DNA of 64,000 bases from Burkholderia cepacia (lineage in GTDB: Bacteria > Pseudomonadota > Gammaproteobacteria > Burkholderiales > Burkholderiaceae): NCBI RefSeq assembly GCF_001718835.1, contig NZ_CP013444.1, positions 310,001-374,000 of the forward strand, in the 5' to 3' direction. The notes below the pieces were generated by a model. That model ran no database searches. It had not been told where the DNA came from and saw only the letters and a list, made by a program, of their open reading frames with translations. The position numbers and the translations under genes were made by a program. Numbering within the stretch: position 1 is the stretch's first letter; every line of letters begins with the position of its first letter. Shown in pieces: positions 1 through 8,518 of the stretch.

Positions 1-1
1 G

Positions 2-397
2 CGCGCGATCGAGTTCACGGCCGATCGCCCGGGCGACTGGGCATTCCACTGCCACAAGTCGCATCACACGATGAATGCGATGGGCCACCAGGTGCCGAAC
101 CTGATCGGCGTGCCGCAGCAGGATCTCGCGAGGAAGATCGGCAAGCTCGTGCCCGACTACATGGCGATGGGCAGCACGGGCGGCGCGATGGGCGGCATGG
201 AGATGCCGCTGCCCGACAACACGCTGCCGATGATGACGGGTACCGGCCCGTTCGGGCCGCTGGAGATGGGCGGCATGTTCACGGTCTGCAAGGTGCGGCA
301 GGGGCTCGGCCGCAACGACTATCGCGATCCGGGCTGGTTCCGGCATCCGAAGGGCACCGTCGCGTACGAGTACACCGGCGAACTGCCGGACGGCTGA
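2..397 (+). CDS. Multicopper oxidase, C-terminal part (CopA/PcoA type)
   Basis: Only the last ~131 residues lie in the window; the reading frame is open to the left edge. The fragment contains the type 1/3 copper motif HCHKSHHTMNAM (H-C-H, then H and M ligands), diagnostic of the last cupredoxin domain of multicopper oxidases. A Met/Gly-rich stretch follows (MAMGSTGGAMGGMEM), typical of copper-tolerance oxidases that oxidise Cu(I) in the periplasm. It is followed at short spacing by a CusF-like chaperone, copC and copD on the same strand, which supports a copper-resistance operon. The gene symbol is left blank because only the tail is visible. Confidence 0.9.
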   Translation, partial: RAIEFTADRPGDWAFHCHKSHHTMNAMGHQVPNLIGVPQQDLARKIGKLVPDYMAMGSTGGAMGGMEMPLPDNTLPMMTGTGPFGPLEMGGMFTVCKVRQGLGRNDYRDPGWFRHPKGTVAYEYTGELPDG

Positions 398-463
398 ACG
401 ACACAACCAGGCCGGGCCTGACCCGGCCGACCGTTTCATCCCCTCAACCCTGGAGAAAGCACG

Positions 464-811
464 ATGAAAAAAGCACTTGTTTCGATTGCGATGGGCTGCG
501 CCCTCGCGTTCTCGGCCGCGTCGCATGCGGCCGGCGAGATGGGCAACATGGACATGGGCGGCGGCGCGAAGCAGGGCGCCGAAGCGGCGAGCGGCATGTC
601 GCACGGCGAAATCCGCAAGGTCGACACGGCTGCGGCCAGGCTGACGATCAAGCACGGCCCGCTCGAAAACCTCGGGATGGACGCGATGACGATGGTGTTC
701 AAGGTGAAGGACCCGGCGATGCTGTCGCAGGTGAAGGCGGGCGACAGGATCGATTTCGTCGCGGAAGACGTGAACGGAGCGCTGACCGTCACGAAGCTGC
801 AGAAGCAGTGA
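464..811 (+). CDS. CusF-like periplasmic copper-binding protein
   Basis: A 115-residue protein with an N-terminal Sec signal (MKKALVSIAMGCALAFSAASHAA, cleavage probably after HAA), a Met-rich linker (GEMGNMDMGGG), and then a CusF-type OB-fold segment: HGEIRKVD, a conserved LGMDAMTMVF and a closing LTVTKLQK. The MDAMTM element matches the Met/Trp Cu(I) site region of CusF proteins, which hand periplasmic Cu(I) to efflux or oxidase partners. The start ATG has a good GGAGA site just upstream. It lies 66 bp after the oxidase and 16 bp before copC, so it is probably co-transcribed with both. Confidence 0.88.
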   Translation: MKKALVSIAMGCALAFSAASHAAGEMGNMDMGGGAKQGAEAASGMSHGEIRKVDTAAARLTIKHGPLENLGMDAMTMVFKVKDPAMLSQVKAGDRIDFVAEDVNGALTVTKLQKQ

Positions 812-827
812 CGAGACGAGCCCCGAC

Positions 828-1202
828 ATGAAGACATTCACCCTCAAGCACTTCGCCGGACTGGCCGCGACCGGCGCCCTGGCGTTCGCGCCGGTTGCAG
901 CGCTGGCGCACGGCAAGCTGGAGAGCGCGGTGCCCGCATCGGGCAGCACGGTCGATGCCGCGCCCGACGTGTTGCGCCTTGCCTTCAACGAAGACCTCGA
1001 ACCGACCTTCAGTTCGGTCAAGGTATCCGACGCAGGCGGCGCCGCCGTCACGAAGGAGAAGGCCAAGGTCGACGCGTCCGCGCCGCGCGTGATGACCGTC
1101 GCGATGCCGAAGCTCGGGCCCGGCGCGTACACGGTGCAGTGGGCCGCGATGACGGCCGATGCGCACAAGACCAAAGGCACCTACGTGTTCAGGGTGAAGT
1201 GA
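828..1202 (+). CDS. copC: Copper resistance protein CopC
   Basis: A 124-residue secreted protein: signal peptide ending ...PVAALA, with mature protein starting at His (HGKLESAVPASG), as in CopC where the N-terminal His ligates Cu(II). The body shows the CopC/YobA beta-sandwich landmarks LRLAFNEDLEP, LGPGAYTVQWAAMTADAH and TKGTYVFRV; the DAH near the end is the second conserved copper ligand region. The stop codon overlaps the copD start (TGATG), indicating translational coupling. It probably binds Cu(II) and delivers copper to CopD. Confidence 0.92.
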   Translation: MKTFTLKHFAGLAATGALAFAPVAALAHGKLESAVPASGSTVDAAPDVLRLAFNEDLEPTFSSVKVSDAGGAAVTKEKAKVDASAPRVMTVAMPKLGPGAYTVQWAAMTADAHKTKGTYVFRVK

Positions 1203-2143
1203 TGAACGACGGGTTCCTCGGCATCTTGAGGCTGGTCGCGGTCGCCGTGCAGAACGTCGGCTTCGCCGTCGTCGTCGGTGCGCTGCTCGGCAGCCGCTGG
1301 CTCGCGCGCGGCGCATCCGACTGGCAGGCGGGCATGGCTCGGCGTCTGGTCGCGACGCTGCGCATCGCGTCCGTCGTATCGCTGGTCGCGAGCATCGTCG
1401 CGTTCTGGGCGCACTGCGCGCTGATGAGCGAGTCGACGCTGTTCGAAGCAGGGCCGGCCGTGTGCGCGATGCTCGCGGGCACGGGGTTCGGTCATGCGTG
1501 GCTGGCCGGCGCCGGCTTCACGCTTTGCATCGTCGTGCTGTCGTTTCTGCCGTCACGAAGCGACGCGCGTGTTCCGTTCGCGATGTGGATTGCGCTGGCG
1601 GGTGTCGCGCTCGCGCGCAGCAACGCCGGGCATCCGGTGGACGCAGGGCTGTTCAGCGTGCCGGTGTGGATCGACTGGCTGCATCTGCTGGCGATCAGCG
1701 CGTGGGTCGGGCTCGTGCTGGTGACGACGTATGCGGTGATGCCGTCCCTGATTCGCGCTCCGGGAAGTGAATACCGGAACGGCGCATCGTTCGTGCAATC
1801 GCTCTCCGATGCATCGACGTGGGCGCTGATCGTCCTGTTCAGTACGGGCGCATACAACGGATGGCGCGGAGTCAGTACGCCTTCGAACCTGCTGGCGTCC
1901 GCTTATGGGCAGGTGCTGCTGCTGAAGCTCGCGCTGGTGCTGATCGCCGCGGCGCTCGGCGGACACAACCGCTTCTTCGGGATGCCGAAGCTGTTGGCCG
2001 CGCTGAAGCATCCTGCCGCGGCATCGCCGGCGGGCCCGCTGCGCCGTTTCGGCGCGGTGCTCAAGGTCGAGTCGCTCGTGCTGGCCGGCGTGCTGCTGGT
2101 CGCGGCCGTGCTCGTCTCGAGTGCGCTGCCGGGCACGGGGTAG
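1202..2143 (+). CDS. copD: Copper resistance membrane protein CopD
   Basis: A 313-residue integral membrane protein with about eight hydrophobic segments, including a CopD domain in the C-terminal half with motifs VWIDWLHLLAISAWVGLV and GHNRFFGMPKLL. Family members import copper into the cytoplasm together with CopC. The start chosen is the ATG overlapping the copC stop; a longer in-frame start at 1139 would lie inside copC and lacks a reason. A strong intrinsic terminator follows about 80 bp downstream, closing the operon. Confidence 0.92.
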   Translation: MNDGFLGILRLVAVAVQNVGFAVVVGALLGSRWLARGASDWQAGMARRLVATLRIASVVSLVASIVAFWAHCALMSESTLFEAGPAVCAMLAGTGFGHAWLAGAGFTLCIVVLSFLPSRSDARVPFAMWIALAGVALARSNAGHPVDAGLFSVPVWIDWLHLLAISAWVGLVLVTTYAVMPSLIRAPGSEYRNGASFVQSLSDASTWALIVLFSTGAYNGWRGVSTPSNLLASAYGQVLLLKLALVLIAAALGGHNRFFGMPKLLAALKHPAAASPAGPLRRFGAVLKVESLVLAGVLLVAAVLVSSALPGTG

Positions 2144-2223
2144 GCCGACCGGTTGCGGTATCCGTCCACGCGGGTGGTTCGTCCGTGACGCTGCGGCTTT
2201 GGCATGCGGCGACCATCCTTTGC

Positions 2224-2252
2224 AGGCCCGGCCGTGTGGCCGGGCTCTTTTT
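2224..2252 (+). terminator. Rho-independent terminator after copD
   Basis: A GC-rich stem (AGGCCCGGCC paired with GGCCGGGCT, 4-nt loop GTGT) followed directly by CTTTTT. It is positioned to end the copper operon on the + strand. Confidence 0.85.
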
Positions 2253-2311
2253 CGGCTCTTCGTGGATGTCGCTTGCCGGCCCGGAGCGGTCTGTGCGGAT
2301 GTGTCGTCTCT

Positions 2312-3046
2312 TCAGTACCCTTGCGCTGGATAGGCGAATGGTTGAAGTCCACGCATGGCCGGATCGACGCGTACGCCAGTTTCAAGCTCTGCCAGATAGC
2401 GTCGAACCTTGCTCAGCGGATGGTCGGGAAACTGGGCGCCGAATTTCTGATCATCGGCCTGGTTGCGCATGAACGCGGCGCGATGGCTCGAGTCGTAGGG
2501 ATCCTGAGTCCATCCGATCAACTCACCCGTTGCTTCGTCAATCTCCGGTGGCCCCATCAGAACCATGACGGCCGCTTCGCGCATACCGGTGACGCCCTGC
2601 TCGGCGCTTTGTACCTTGATGACGTAAGAGCGGTCGGCAAAGGGCAGCGTGTAGGCGCCGACAAAGGCGAAACCGCGTATCTGGTTCATTCGCGCCTTGA
2701 ACAGCGTGCGCACGGCGCTCAAGGTGGTCAGTTGTGCCAGCTCCGTCTCGACCAAGGCGAGACCGTTGGCCTCCGATGTGCGACGGTAAAACGCGCGCAG
2801 CGCGTCGACGTCGTCGATGGGCGCTTTTATATCGGGCGTGGCCATGAAGAAGTTGATCGTGAGGACATCACCCGCTGCGTTGCCGAAAAAGGCGATGCGC
2901 TCATCTTCCTGCTGCAAGACCCATTGGGCCGGAAGTTCAAACTGCTCGCTCAGTTTGGGGCCGACTGCGGCCTGTGGCACCGGGGCGGCAGACGGCTCAT
3001 GCTTCTTGCGTCCCAACAGCGCATTAACCAGAGATCGGAACGTCAT
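2312..3046 (-). CDS. Conserved hypothetical protein
   Basis: A protein of about 244 residues with no signal peptide or membrane segment and no motif recognised here. The start used is the ATG giving MTFRSLVNALLGRKK; an upstream TTG at 3064 is possible but less attractive. A basic, Pro/Ala-rich N-terminal linker is followed by a mixed alpha/beta sequence. Codon use is like the flanking core genes. It is convergent with copD and probably transcribed separately from the next minus-strand gene at 3.2 kb. Function unknown. Confidence 0.7.
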   Translation of the reverse strand: MTFRSLVNALLGRKKHEPSAAPVPQAAVGPKLSEQFELPAQWVLQQEDERIAFFGNAAGDVLTINFFMATPDIKAPIDDVDALRAFYRRTSEANGLALVETELAQLTTLSAVRTLFKARMNQIRGFAFVGAYTLPFADRSYVIKVQSAEQGVTGMREAAVMVLMGPPEIDEATGELIGWTQDPYDSSHRAAFMRNQADDQKFGAQFPDHPLSKVRRYLAELETGVRVDPAMRGLQPFAYPAQGY

Positions 3047-3207
3047 GCTGCTGCTCCCAAACAATGCTTCGAGTTAGAAACCGTCCGTGGGGCGACGACG
3101 CGTACAGAGCCAGGTTCGCAGCGAATGTGGTCCGTAACCCCGTCATTGGTTTCGTTGGTGGTGCTACCTGGCATGTGTGTCGGTAACCGGTTCATCCGCG
3201 AAGGCCT

Positions 3208-3774
3208 TTAGTGAAAGACGATTGCGCCATGGTTCGCACACATCTCAAAGGCCTTCATCCAGTCAACATAAGACTCGTAAAAGTAGGCGTCGGCCACGTG
3301 TGCCGCCTGATCGCGGTACTGGACAAAATCCTGGTAGACCTTTCTGCAGACATCCGGACCAATCGTGCCTTCTGCGTCGGAGAAATCGATCAACTCCCAA
3401 AACGGCCCGTGGTCGAGTTTCCATGCCGTCTCGTCGTATCTCAATTCGACCACGTCATTCCGGACGGACGTGCTTGGCTGATAGCCTGCGAGCTTTGCCA
3501 GTTTGTTTCGCCATGCGTTGTAGCCGGAATAGGAGCCGGCCCTGAAGTCGAAAGACGATTCGAACTGATACACCTTCCCGCTTTCGAGCCCGCGAAAACG
3601 TTCAGGGAAATCGCCGGATTCGAGAATGACTTGATTCTCTCGTTGAGGCATGCCGTCAGATGACAGGACAGGCGATTCGACAATCTTCAATCCACTGTAT
3701 GCCGTGATATCCAGTCCGGCGTGTGCCACCGAGGCGAACAGAAAGAGAATCAGGGAAAGGAGGGCTTGTTTCAT
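3208..3774 (-). CDS. Hypothetical exported protein
   Basis: A 188-residue protein beginning with a clear Sec signal (MKQALLSLILFLFASVAHA, cleavage after AHA), so it is probably periplasmic or secreted. The mature part is rich in aromatic residues (YQFESSFDFRAGSYSGYNAW) and has two cysteines (near VCRKV and EMCANH) that could form a disulfide. No family is recognised. It lies 162 bp upstream of the previous minus-strand gene in transcription order and may share its transcript. Confidence 0.7.
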   Translation of the reverse strand: MKQALLSLILFLFASVAHAGLDITAYSGLKIVESPVLSSDGMPQRENQVILESGDFPERFRGLESGKVYQFESSFDFRAGSYSGYNAWRNKLAKLAGYQPSTSVRNDVVELRYDETAWKLDHGPFWELIDFSDAEGTIGPDVCRKVYQDFVQYRDQAAHVADAYFYESYVDWMKAFEMCANHGAIVFH

Positions 3775-3882
3775 GACTCTATCTATATATGCAGGATCAG
3801 GCGTATGTGCTCCGAAGTATTATCGGCACGGCAGGTAGATTCCTGAGCGGTAGCGGCCCAATTCGCCCATCGAGCGTCCGGC

Positions 3883-4731
3883 TCAAGCCCTCAGTTCAGC
3901 CAGAATCTGCCCGGCGAGAAAATCACAGGGCGGTCGACCGGACCGGGCACTGCGGGCAAGGACGACTTCGAGTTCGTCCAGCGGCGGCAACCCTTCGTTC
4001 TGCGATAGCTGAACGAGGTGCCCCGGCACGCCGCATTTTGCGAGGGGCGCTATCGCGAGCCCTGCTTCGACCATGCTGATCAGGCCCATCAGGCTCGGGC
4101 TTTCGTAGGACATCCGGTATTTGATGTTCGCCCGCTGAAGCGCGCTGATGGCATGGGCGCGCGCCGTACTGCCATGCGCAAAAACGGCGATCGGAAGCGG
4201 GCGCTCCTTCCACACCTTTCTTGCGGGCGATCCGGCCCACACCATTGGCTCGAACCGGAGGAATTCGCCCGCAACGCCCTTCGCTTTCGTGATGCAGGCG
4301 AGGTCCAGCGTGTTGTCCTTGAGCAATGGCACGAGCGCGTGGCTAGGCAGGCCGATTACCCGAATTTCGACACGCGGATGCGCCACCGCGAACTTTCCCA
4401 GAACCTGCGGCAGCAGCGACGAAATGTAGTCGTCGGGCACGCCGATCGTCACGCGGCCCTTCACTTCGGGGCGAACGACCGACGCCCACGCTTCATCCCG
4501 CATCGCAAGCATGCGACGGCCATAGTCCAAAAGCGTCATGCCTTCCGGGGTAATCGTTACGTTACGGGTGCTTCGCACGAAAAGCGGCTTGCCGAGCGCG
4601 TCTTCGAGCGCCTTGATCTGCATGCTCACCGCCGAAGGCGACCGGTGCACGGACTCCGCACCTCGAGCAAACGACCCCGTATCGGCAATCGCCACGAGCA
4701 TCTCGAGCACGTCCAGGTCGAGCTTTTTCAT
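3883..4731 (-). CDS. LysR-type transcriptional regulator
   Basis: A 282-residue protein with the N-terminal LysR winged helix (LEMLVAIADTGSFARGAESVHRS-PSAVSMQIKALEDALG) at residues ~5-60 and a periplasmic-binding-like effector domain afterwards. It is transcribed divergently from a LysE-family exporter with about 100 bp between them, the classic LysR/LysE arrangement in which the regulator senses the exported amino acid. AT-rich dyads (around ACTGATCAATCGATTCAGT, 4744-4762) in the shared gap are plausible operator elements. Confidence 0.92.
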   Translation of the reverse strand: MKKLDLDVLEMLVAIADTGSFARGAESVHRSPSAVSMQIKALEDALGKPLFVRSTRNVTITPEGMTLLDYGRRMLAMRDEAWASVVRPEVKGRVTIGVPDDYISSLLPQVLGKFAVAHPRVEIRVIGLPSHALVPLLKDNTLDLACITKAKGVAGEFLRFEPMVWAGSPARKVWKERPLPIAVFAHGSTARAHAISALQRANIKYRMSYESPSLMGLISMVEAGLAIAPLAKCGVPGHLVQLSQNEGLPPLDELEVVLARSARSGRPPCDFLAGQILAELRA

Positions 4732-4831
4732 CGTATTCAGAAAAACTGATCAATCGATTCAGTTTAATTCGTTTTACTGGAGTTTGCATCGAACCGATAC
4801 TGCGATCGTTGAACACTTCGGGAGCACGGCA

Positions 4832-5479
4832 ATGTACGGTTCCGCATCGATGTACGGATTTCTGACGGTTGCCGGAATGATTGCCGTGACGCCGGGCCCG
4901 AACATGGTCTACGTGATGTCGCGCTCGATCGCACAGGGCCGCACGGCGGGGCTCATTTCGCTCGGCGGCGTGATGATCGGGTACCTGTTCTACATGTTTG
5001 GCGCAGCGTTCGGCATCACGGCATTTTTCTTGAGCGTGCCTTATGCAGGCAGTGTGTTGGGTGCGGTGGGCGCCGTGTATCTGTTCTATCTGGCATGGCA
5101 GGCCGTCAGGCCAGGCGGCCGTTCCCCGCTGGAAGTTCGCGATCTGCCCCGGGAACAGCCGCGCCGGCTGTTCGCGATGGGCGCCGCGACGAGCCTGTTG
5201 AATCCCAAGCTCGCGATGATCTTTCTGTCACTCCTGCCGCAATTCATCAACGATCATGACGGCAGCGTTCTCAGGCAGTCGCTCGTGCTCGGTTCGTCGT
5301 TGATCTTCGCGTTCGCATCGGTCAATGGCTTCGTGGCGGTCTGCTCCGGCGCCCTGGCGACGTTCCTCGCCAGTCGCCCGGGACTCCTGCTGGCTCAACG
5401 CTGGAGCATGGGCGTGATGCTGCTTGCGCTTGGCGCACACATGACCACGGACGCGTTGAAGGCGGGAGGCATCGGTTGA
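4832..5479 (+). CDS. LysE/RhtB-family amino-acid exporter
   Basis: A 215-residue inner-membrane protein with about six hydrophobic segments and the LysE/RhtB signature near the N-terminus (MIAVTPGPNMVYVMSRSI) plus the conserved NPKLAMIFLSLLPQF motif. The start is the first ATG after a GGGAG site; a second in-frame ATG lies seven codons downstream. Proteins of this family export amino acids or homoserine-type compounds by proton antiport. The divergent LysR gene is its likely regulator. Confidence 0.92.
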   Translation: MYGSASMYGFLTVAGMIAVTPGPNMVYVMSRSIAQGRTAGLISLGGVMIGYLFYMFGAAFGITAFFLSVPYAGSVLGAVGAVYLFYLAWQAVRPGGRSPLEVRDLPREQPRRLFAMGAATSLLNPKLAMIFLSLLPQFINDHDGSVLRQSLVLGSSLIFAFASVNGFVAVCSGALATFLASRPGLLLAQRWSMGVMLLALGAHMTTDALKAGGIG

Positions 5480-5611
5480 ATTCGGTGGCGGATGAAAGCG
5501 GCGTGACCGAAAGGTCATGCATGCGTCACGGGCCATTCAGGGGCCGCTCTCCAGAATGCAAGCCATTGGAGTCGCCTGTCGCGATTCCGGGTTTCGAACC
5601 GGAGAGATCAC

Positions 5612-5941
5612 ATGAACATTCGAATTGTCGTCGCCATGATTGTTGCCGCGACCGCTGCCACGTCCGCCTTCGCGGATGGCGGTCACGATTACCCCGGCGC
5701 ATACGTGGCGAGCAGCGCGTCGAGCACCCGCGGCGCCGCTGCCGTTGCGCCGGCCAGCCCGTCCGGGAATTCGGCTCCGTCCGGAATGACGCGCGAGCAA
5801 GTCCGTCAGGAGCTGATTCGCGCGTATCACGATGGCCTGCTGCCGACCAGCAACCACGACTATCCGCCGGGCCCTGAAACCATTGCGCGGAACAAGGAAC
5901 TCCACAGCCTGCGCGAACCGGTGTGGGCGGCACAACATTGA
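5612..5941 (+). CDS. DUF4148 domain-containing exported protein
   Basis: A 109-residue protein with a signal peptide (MNIRIVVAMIVAATAATSAFA) and a C-terminal DUF4148 pattern (TREQVRQELIRAYHDGLLP followed by NHDYPPG). Small DUF4148 proteins are abundant in Burkholderia and their function is unknown. A GGAGA ribosome site precedes the ATG. It stands alone between the LysE gene and the PfpI gene. Confidence 0.85.
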   Translation: MNIRIVVAMIVAATAATSAFADGGHDYPGAYVASSASSTRGAAAVAPASPSGNSAPSGMTREQVRQELIRAYHDGLLPTSNHDYPPGPETIARNKELHSLREPVWAAQH

Positions 5942-6073
5942 TGCGCCAGAGTTCGCGGTTCGCGACGGTGACGGATGCGTGGAGTATGCGTCTTCCGCGC
6001 GCACATCGGCGGGCCTGCCCGGCAAAGGAGCGAGCCCGACCGAGCGCGTGCGGAAAGCGCGGCCGGCTCTGCG

Positions 6074-6760
6074 TCAGAGCGCTTGCGCCGCCCGCTGCAC
6101 CGCCGCGTAGCGATCGGTCCTCATCCGGTCCAGCTTCGCCGCCACCGCATCGAGTAGCTCGGGTGCCGCGCGCTCGGGGCGCCCGCAATCGAACGGCGGC
6201 GCCGGTGCATACTCGACGCAAAGCTGCACCGACTGTGCGTGCTCCGCGCCGGCAATCTCCGCCACTACCGTCAGCGCCATGTCGATGCCGGCCGTCACCC
6301 CGCCGCCGGTGATCACGTTGCCGTCGCGCACCACGCGCGCTTCATCGACGATCGCGCCGAACGGCGGCAGCAGGTCGCGCCATGACCAGTGACAAGCCGC
6401 CCGCTTGCCGCGCAACAGCCCCGCCGCCCCAAGCAGCACCGATCCCGTGCATACCGACGTCACATAGCGCGCGCCCTGCGCGAGCCGGCGCAGCTCGCGC
6501 AAGTATTCGGCGTCGCCCAGCGCGTCGACGACGCTCAAGCCGCCCGGCACGCACACGAGATCCGCATGCGGGATGTCGGCCAGCCGCTTGACGTTCGCGA
6601 TCGTGAGGCCGCCGTCGGCGACGATCGTCCCGCCGCGGGACGAAGCCATCACGCATTGCGCGCCGGGCAGTTGCAGGAACACCTCGTAAGGGCCGGCGAA
6701 ATCGAGTTGCGTCACATTGTCGAACAGCGCGAAAACGACGACGTAGGGTGCGGCAGTCAT
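6074..6760 (-). CDS. DJ-1/PfpI family protein
   Basis: A 228-residue class I glutamine-amidotransferase-like protein of the DJ-1/PfpI superfamily. Key features are FALFDNVTQLDFAGPYEVF at the N-terminus, VCVPGG, and the nucleophile elbow VTSVCTGSVLLGAAGLL with Cys in the expected position, followed by ACHWSW. The start ATG at 6760 has an AGGAG site (complement of CTCCTT). It is similar to isonitrile hydratase and GlxA sensor domains. It is divergent from a GlxA-type regulator that carries the same domain, suggesting duplication and functional pairing. Confidence 0.9.
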   Translation of the reverse strand: MTAAPYVVVFALFDNVTQLDFAGPYEVFLQLPGAQCVMASSRGGTIVADGGLTIANVKRLADIPHADLVCVPGGLSVVDALGDAEYLRELRRLAQGARYVTSVCTGSVLLGAAGLLRGKRAACHWSWRDLLPPFGAIVDEARVVRDGNVITGGGVTAGIDMALTVVAEIAGAEHAQSVQLCVEYAPAPPFDCGRPERAAPELLDAVAAKLDRMRTDRYAAVQRAAQAL

Positions 6761-6849
6761 GTCGTGAATCTCCTTCTGGTGGATTGACACCCCACAGCGT
6801 CGCGCCTTATCGTTTTGGCAGCAATGTCGCTGATCCTGCTTTTTCTGCC

Positions 6850-7785
6850 ATGCCTCACCGCATCGCCGTGCTCGTCTTTCCCGACTTCCAGCTGCTCGAC
6901 GCGGCCGGGCCCGTGGCCGCGTTCGAAGTCGCCAGCTACTATCGCGACGGCTACTACACGATGCGCACCATCGCCGCGCAAGCCGGCCTCGTGCGCAGCT
7001 CGTCGGGCGTGAGCTGGGCAGCCGAAGGACTGCCTCCGGCAAGCGCGGTCGACACGCTGCTCATCGCCGGCGGCGACGGCGTGGACGCGCTGATCGCCGA
7101 CGCGCGCCTGCATCGCTTCGTGCAGCGCTGCGCAAAGCGCGGCGCGCGCGTGACGAGCGTCTGCACGGGCAGCCTGCTGCTGGCCGCGTCCGGCGTGCTG
7201 GACAACCGGCGCGCCACCACACACTGGTCCCGCAGCGATCAATTCGCCCGCGCGTTCCCGCAGGTGCATCTGGAGCCCGACCATATCTACGTGAACGACG
7301 GCCCGTTCTGGACCAGCGCGGGCATCAGCGCCGGCATCGACCTTGCGCTCGCGCTGATCGGCGAGGATCTGGGGGAGCGTGTCGCGCGCGCGGTGGCGCG
7401 GCAGTTGGTCGTCTATTACCGGCGCCCCGGCGGACAGTCTCAGTTCTCCGCGCTAATCGAGATGGACTGCGCGCGCGGCCGCTTCAAGCCGCTGCTCGAT
7501 CACGTGCGCCGCAACCTCGGCGCGCGTCATCGCGTCGGCGATATGGCCGAGCGCGCGTGCATGAGTCCGCGCCATTTCGCGCGGGCGTTCCAGGAAGAAA
7601 CCGGTCTCACGCCTGCGAAGGCGGTGGAAAAACTGCGCGTGGAAGCGGCGCGCGCCGCGCTCGAAAGCGGGGCGTCGTCGCTGCAGCGCGTGGCGAACGA
7701 ATGCGGTTTCGGCGACGCCGAGAACATGCGCCGCAGCTTCCTGCGGCTGCTGGGCGTCCCGCCGTCGCTGCTGCGCGCGCGCTGA
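6850..7785 (+). CDS. GlxA-family transcriptional regulator (DJ-1/PfpI + AraC HTH)
   Basis: A 311-residue protein: an N-terminal DJ-1/PfpI-like domain (VLVFPDFQLLDAAGPVAAFE, VTSVCTGSLLLAASGVLDNR) at residues ~1-180 and a C-terminal AraC-type double HTH (VGDMAERACMSPRHFARAFQ ... VANECGFGDAENMRRSFLRL) at ~210-310. The sensor domain probably binds a metabolite instead of acting as an enzyme. It is divergently transcribed from the PfpI gene across ~90 bp, which it probably regulates. Confidence 0.92.
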   Translation: MPHRIAVLVFPDFQLLDAAGPVAAFEVASYYRDGYYTMRTIAAQAGLVRSSSGVSWAAEGLPPASAVDTLLIAGGDGVDALIADARLHRFVQRCAKRGARVTSVCTGSLLLAASGVLDNRRATTHWSRSDQFARAFPQVHLEPDHIYVNDGPFWTSAGISAGIDLALALIGEDLGERVARAVARQLVVYYRRPGGQSQFSALIEMDCARGRFKPLLDHVRRNLGARHRVGDMAERACMSPRHFARAFQEETGLTPAKAVEKLRVEAARAALESGASSLQRVANECGFGDAENMRRSFLRLLGVPPSLLRAR

Positions 7786-7794
7786 CGCGACGCA

Positions 7795-8232
7795 TCACGG
7801 ATGCCACGTCAGCTTCGCATCGATGGGCGTTTCCGTGACGAGTCTGAAACCGAGGTGCTCGTAGAGGCGCCGCGCCGGATTGCCCTGAAGAACGCTCAGC
7901 GAGACGGGTACGCCCGCGCGTGTCGCCTCAGCCAATACGTCGCGCAGTACCGCGCTGCCGATGCCTTTGCCCTGGTGTGCGGGCAATACCTGGATTTGAT
8001 GGAGGTGCCACTCATCCGGCGTGCGGCTCAACTTGAGAAGCCCGATGCTTTCGGTGCCGTCGCAGATGATCTTCGCGTCCTCGAAGTTCGCGCGGATGCG
8101 GCCGTAGTGCGTGTCGTCGTCGGTGGGGACGCCGGAGCGTTGCAGATGCGCCGTCATCGTGAGCTTGCGCAGTCTCAGGAGGAACGGGACGTCAGCCGGC
8201 GTTGCCGCGCGTAGCGTGATGGGTGGGGTCAT
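7795..8232 (-). CDS. GNAT-family N-acetyltransferase
   Basis: A 145-residue single-domain GNAT protein. The acetyl-CoA-binding motif A is visible as IQVLPAHQGKGIGSAVLRDVL (V-x-x-x-x-Q-G-x-G-x-G), followed by the motif B region VSLSVLQGNPARRLYEHLGF. The substrate cannot be inferred. It is convergent with the GlxA gene, only 9 bp between stops. Confidence 0.9.
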   Translation of the reverse strand: MTPPITLRAATPADVPFLLRLRKLTMTAHLQRSGVPTDDDTHYGRIRANFEDAKIICDGTESIGLLKLSRTPDEWHLHQIQVLPAHQGKGIGSAVLRDVLAEATRAGVPVSLSVLQGNPARRLYEHLGFRLVTETPIDAKLTWHP

Positions 8233-8518
8233 GTGCTTCTACCGGTGGAAAGTAGCGTTCGTCACGTGAGTGGCGGAATCCCGCAAATAGAAGAATCATT
8301 CTATATGCCGAGGAATTTTGCTTCGCTTTTTGTATGCGGGTCCGGCGATTCTGATTTAAATTGATTCCCCGCTTGCGGCCATCGGGTTCGATGAATAGCC
8401 ATATCGCAACGCGCATTTCATCTCTTGCGCATGCGGATCGGCGCCCGTTGGTCATCTCCGGATATGCCATGCTTCGTTCACCGCGCTCTTCCCCGCGAAA
8501 GACCTGCCAAGGCTGCTC

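Noticed and set aside
5590..5610. tRNA-like GGTTTCGAACC stretch
   Set aside because: No cloverleaf can be drawn around it; it lies in the 5' region of the DUF4148 gene.
5923..6312. Long + strand frame over the PfpI gene
   Set aside because: Arg/Pro/Ala-rich shadow of the real minus-strand PfpI gene in high-GC DNA.
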